Source: CAZOGW01 sp964579415 (GTDB lineage: Bacteria > Actinomycetota > Acidimicrobiia > Spongiisociales > UBA5794). Taken from it: 5,031 nucleotides of DNA. Positions 4,491 through 5,031 of the stretch are shown here, in pieces. Under the pieces are notes generated by a model that did no database searches, was not told the DNA's origin, and saw only the letters and a list, made by a program, of their open reading frames with translations. A program made the position numbers and the translations under genes. Numbering within the stretch: the stretch's first letter is position 1; every line of letters begins with the position of its first letter. Where the stretch lies: NCBI GenBank assembly GCA_964579415.1, contig CAZOGW010000178.1, forward strand, positions 1 through 5,031, in the 5' to 3' direction.

Positions 4491-5031
4491 TCACCGTCCT
4501 CGTCGTCGACGACCAGGCCATGGTGCGGGAGGGGTTCACCGCACTGCTCGACGCCCAGGAGGACATCAGCGTGGTCGGCGACGCCGGCGACGGCGCCGAG
4601 GCGGTCACGGCGGCCCGGGACCTGTCACCCGACGTCATCCTGATGGACGTCAGGATGCCGAAGATGGACGGACTGGAGGCCACCCGCCGCATCCTGGAAC
4701 GCCACGGCCGGCGTACCCGGGTGATCATGCTGACCACGTTCGATCTGGACGAGTACGTCTACGAGGCGATCCGCGCCGGTGCCAGCGGTTTCCTTCTCAA
4801 GGACGCCACCGCCGCCTCCCTCGTCGAAGCGGTGCGGGTCGTCGCCGCCGGCAACGCCCTGCTGGCGCCGACTGTCACCCGCCGCCTCATCTCGGATCTG
4901 GCCCGCCGGCCGGTGGGAACAGCGCCACATCAGGTGTCAGCCCTGTCAGACCGGGAGCGCGAGGTGGTGGTGGAGATAGCCCGCGGCAAGTCCAACGCCG
5001 AGATTGCCGAGGCCCTCTTCATCTCCGAGCA
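4487..5031 (+). CDS. NarL/FixJ-family response regulator (3' end missing)
   Basis: 181 codons visible, running off the right edge. The GTG start (4487) overlaps the kinase stop as GTGA; GGTGG (4478-4482) is a weak ribosome site 4 nt away. Later ATGs would remove the acidic pocket. The receiver domain (residues 1-120) is complete: ITVLVVDDQAMVREG gives D8-D9, ILMDVRMPKMDG gives the phosphorylated D54, MLTTF gives T83, and GFLLKDA gives K105. After a linker, ALSDREREVVVEIARGKSNA (152-171) and EIAEALFISE begin the LuxR-type helix-turn-helix, which the window edge cuts inside the recognition region. The protein should bind DNA as a phosphorylated dimer. Its targets are unknown, though NarL-family pairs often act on adjacent genes, here the divergent phospholipase/acyltransferase unit. 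Confidence 0.94.
   Translation, partial: MITVLVVDDQAMVREGFTALLDAQEDISVVGDAGDGAEAVTAARDLSPDVILMDVRMPKMDGLEATRRILERHGRRTRVIMLTTFDLDEYVYEAIRAGASGFLLKDATAASLVEAVRVVAAGNALLAPTVTRRLISDLARRPVGTAPHQVSALSDREREVVVEIARGKSNAEIAEALFISE

Overview
The window is a GC-rich, gene-dense bacterial segment. High GC, overlapping stop/start codons, several genes with no visible Shine-Dalgarno but a TAnnnT box just upstream of the start, and a HisKA_3 kinase / LuxR-type regulator pair together suggest Actinomycetota, possibly an environmental lineage known mainly from metagenomes. That assignment is inferred from style, not from a marker gene.

Layout: positions 1-374 hold the 5' part of a GNAT acetyltransferase (minus strand, runs off the left edge) with a recognisable sigma-70-type promoter at 397-425. 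Positions 480-1097 encode a small membrane PH-domain (YdbS/bPH2-like) protein with a C-terminal SHOCT motif (minus). Positions 1098-1210 are a short spacer dominated by two adjacent tandem arrays of 7-bp units, the second of which runs into the stop codon of the next gene. Positions 1211-2518 encode a multi-membrane-span acyltransferase-3 family protein (minus), joined by an ATGA overlap to an upstream gene at 2515-3096 for a secreted, four-cysteine phospholipase A2-like protein with a PEP-CTERM-like tail (minus). A 170-bp divergent promoter region (3097-3266) with palindromes separates this from a plus-strand two-component system: a membrane NarL/DesK-type histidine kinase (3267-4490) overlapping by GTGA with its NarL/FixJ response regulator (4487 to the right edge, truncated in its DNA-binding domain).

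Working together: the kinase and regulator form one translationally coupled signalling unit. The phospholipase-like and acyltransferase genes form a second coupled unit pointing away from it. The shared divergent region suggests, but does not prove, that the envelope-lipid unit is a target of the two-component system. The most unusual points are the heptamer arrays that leave an open frame from an ATGA junction into the PH gene, the PEP-CTERM-like tail on a PLA2-like enzyme, and the palindrome beside the predicted phospholipase promoter.
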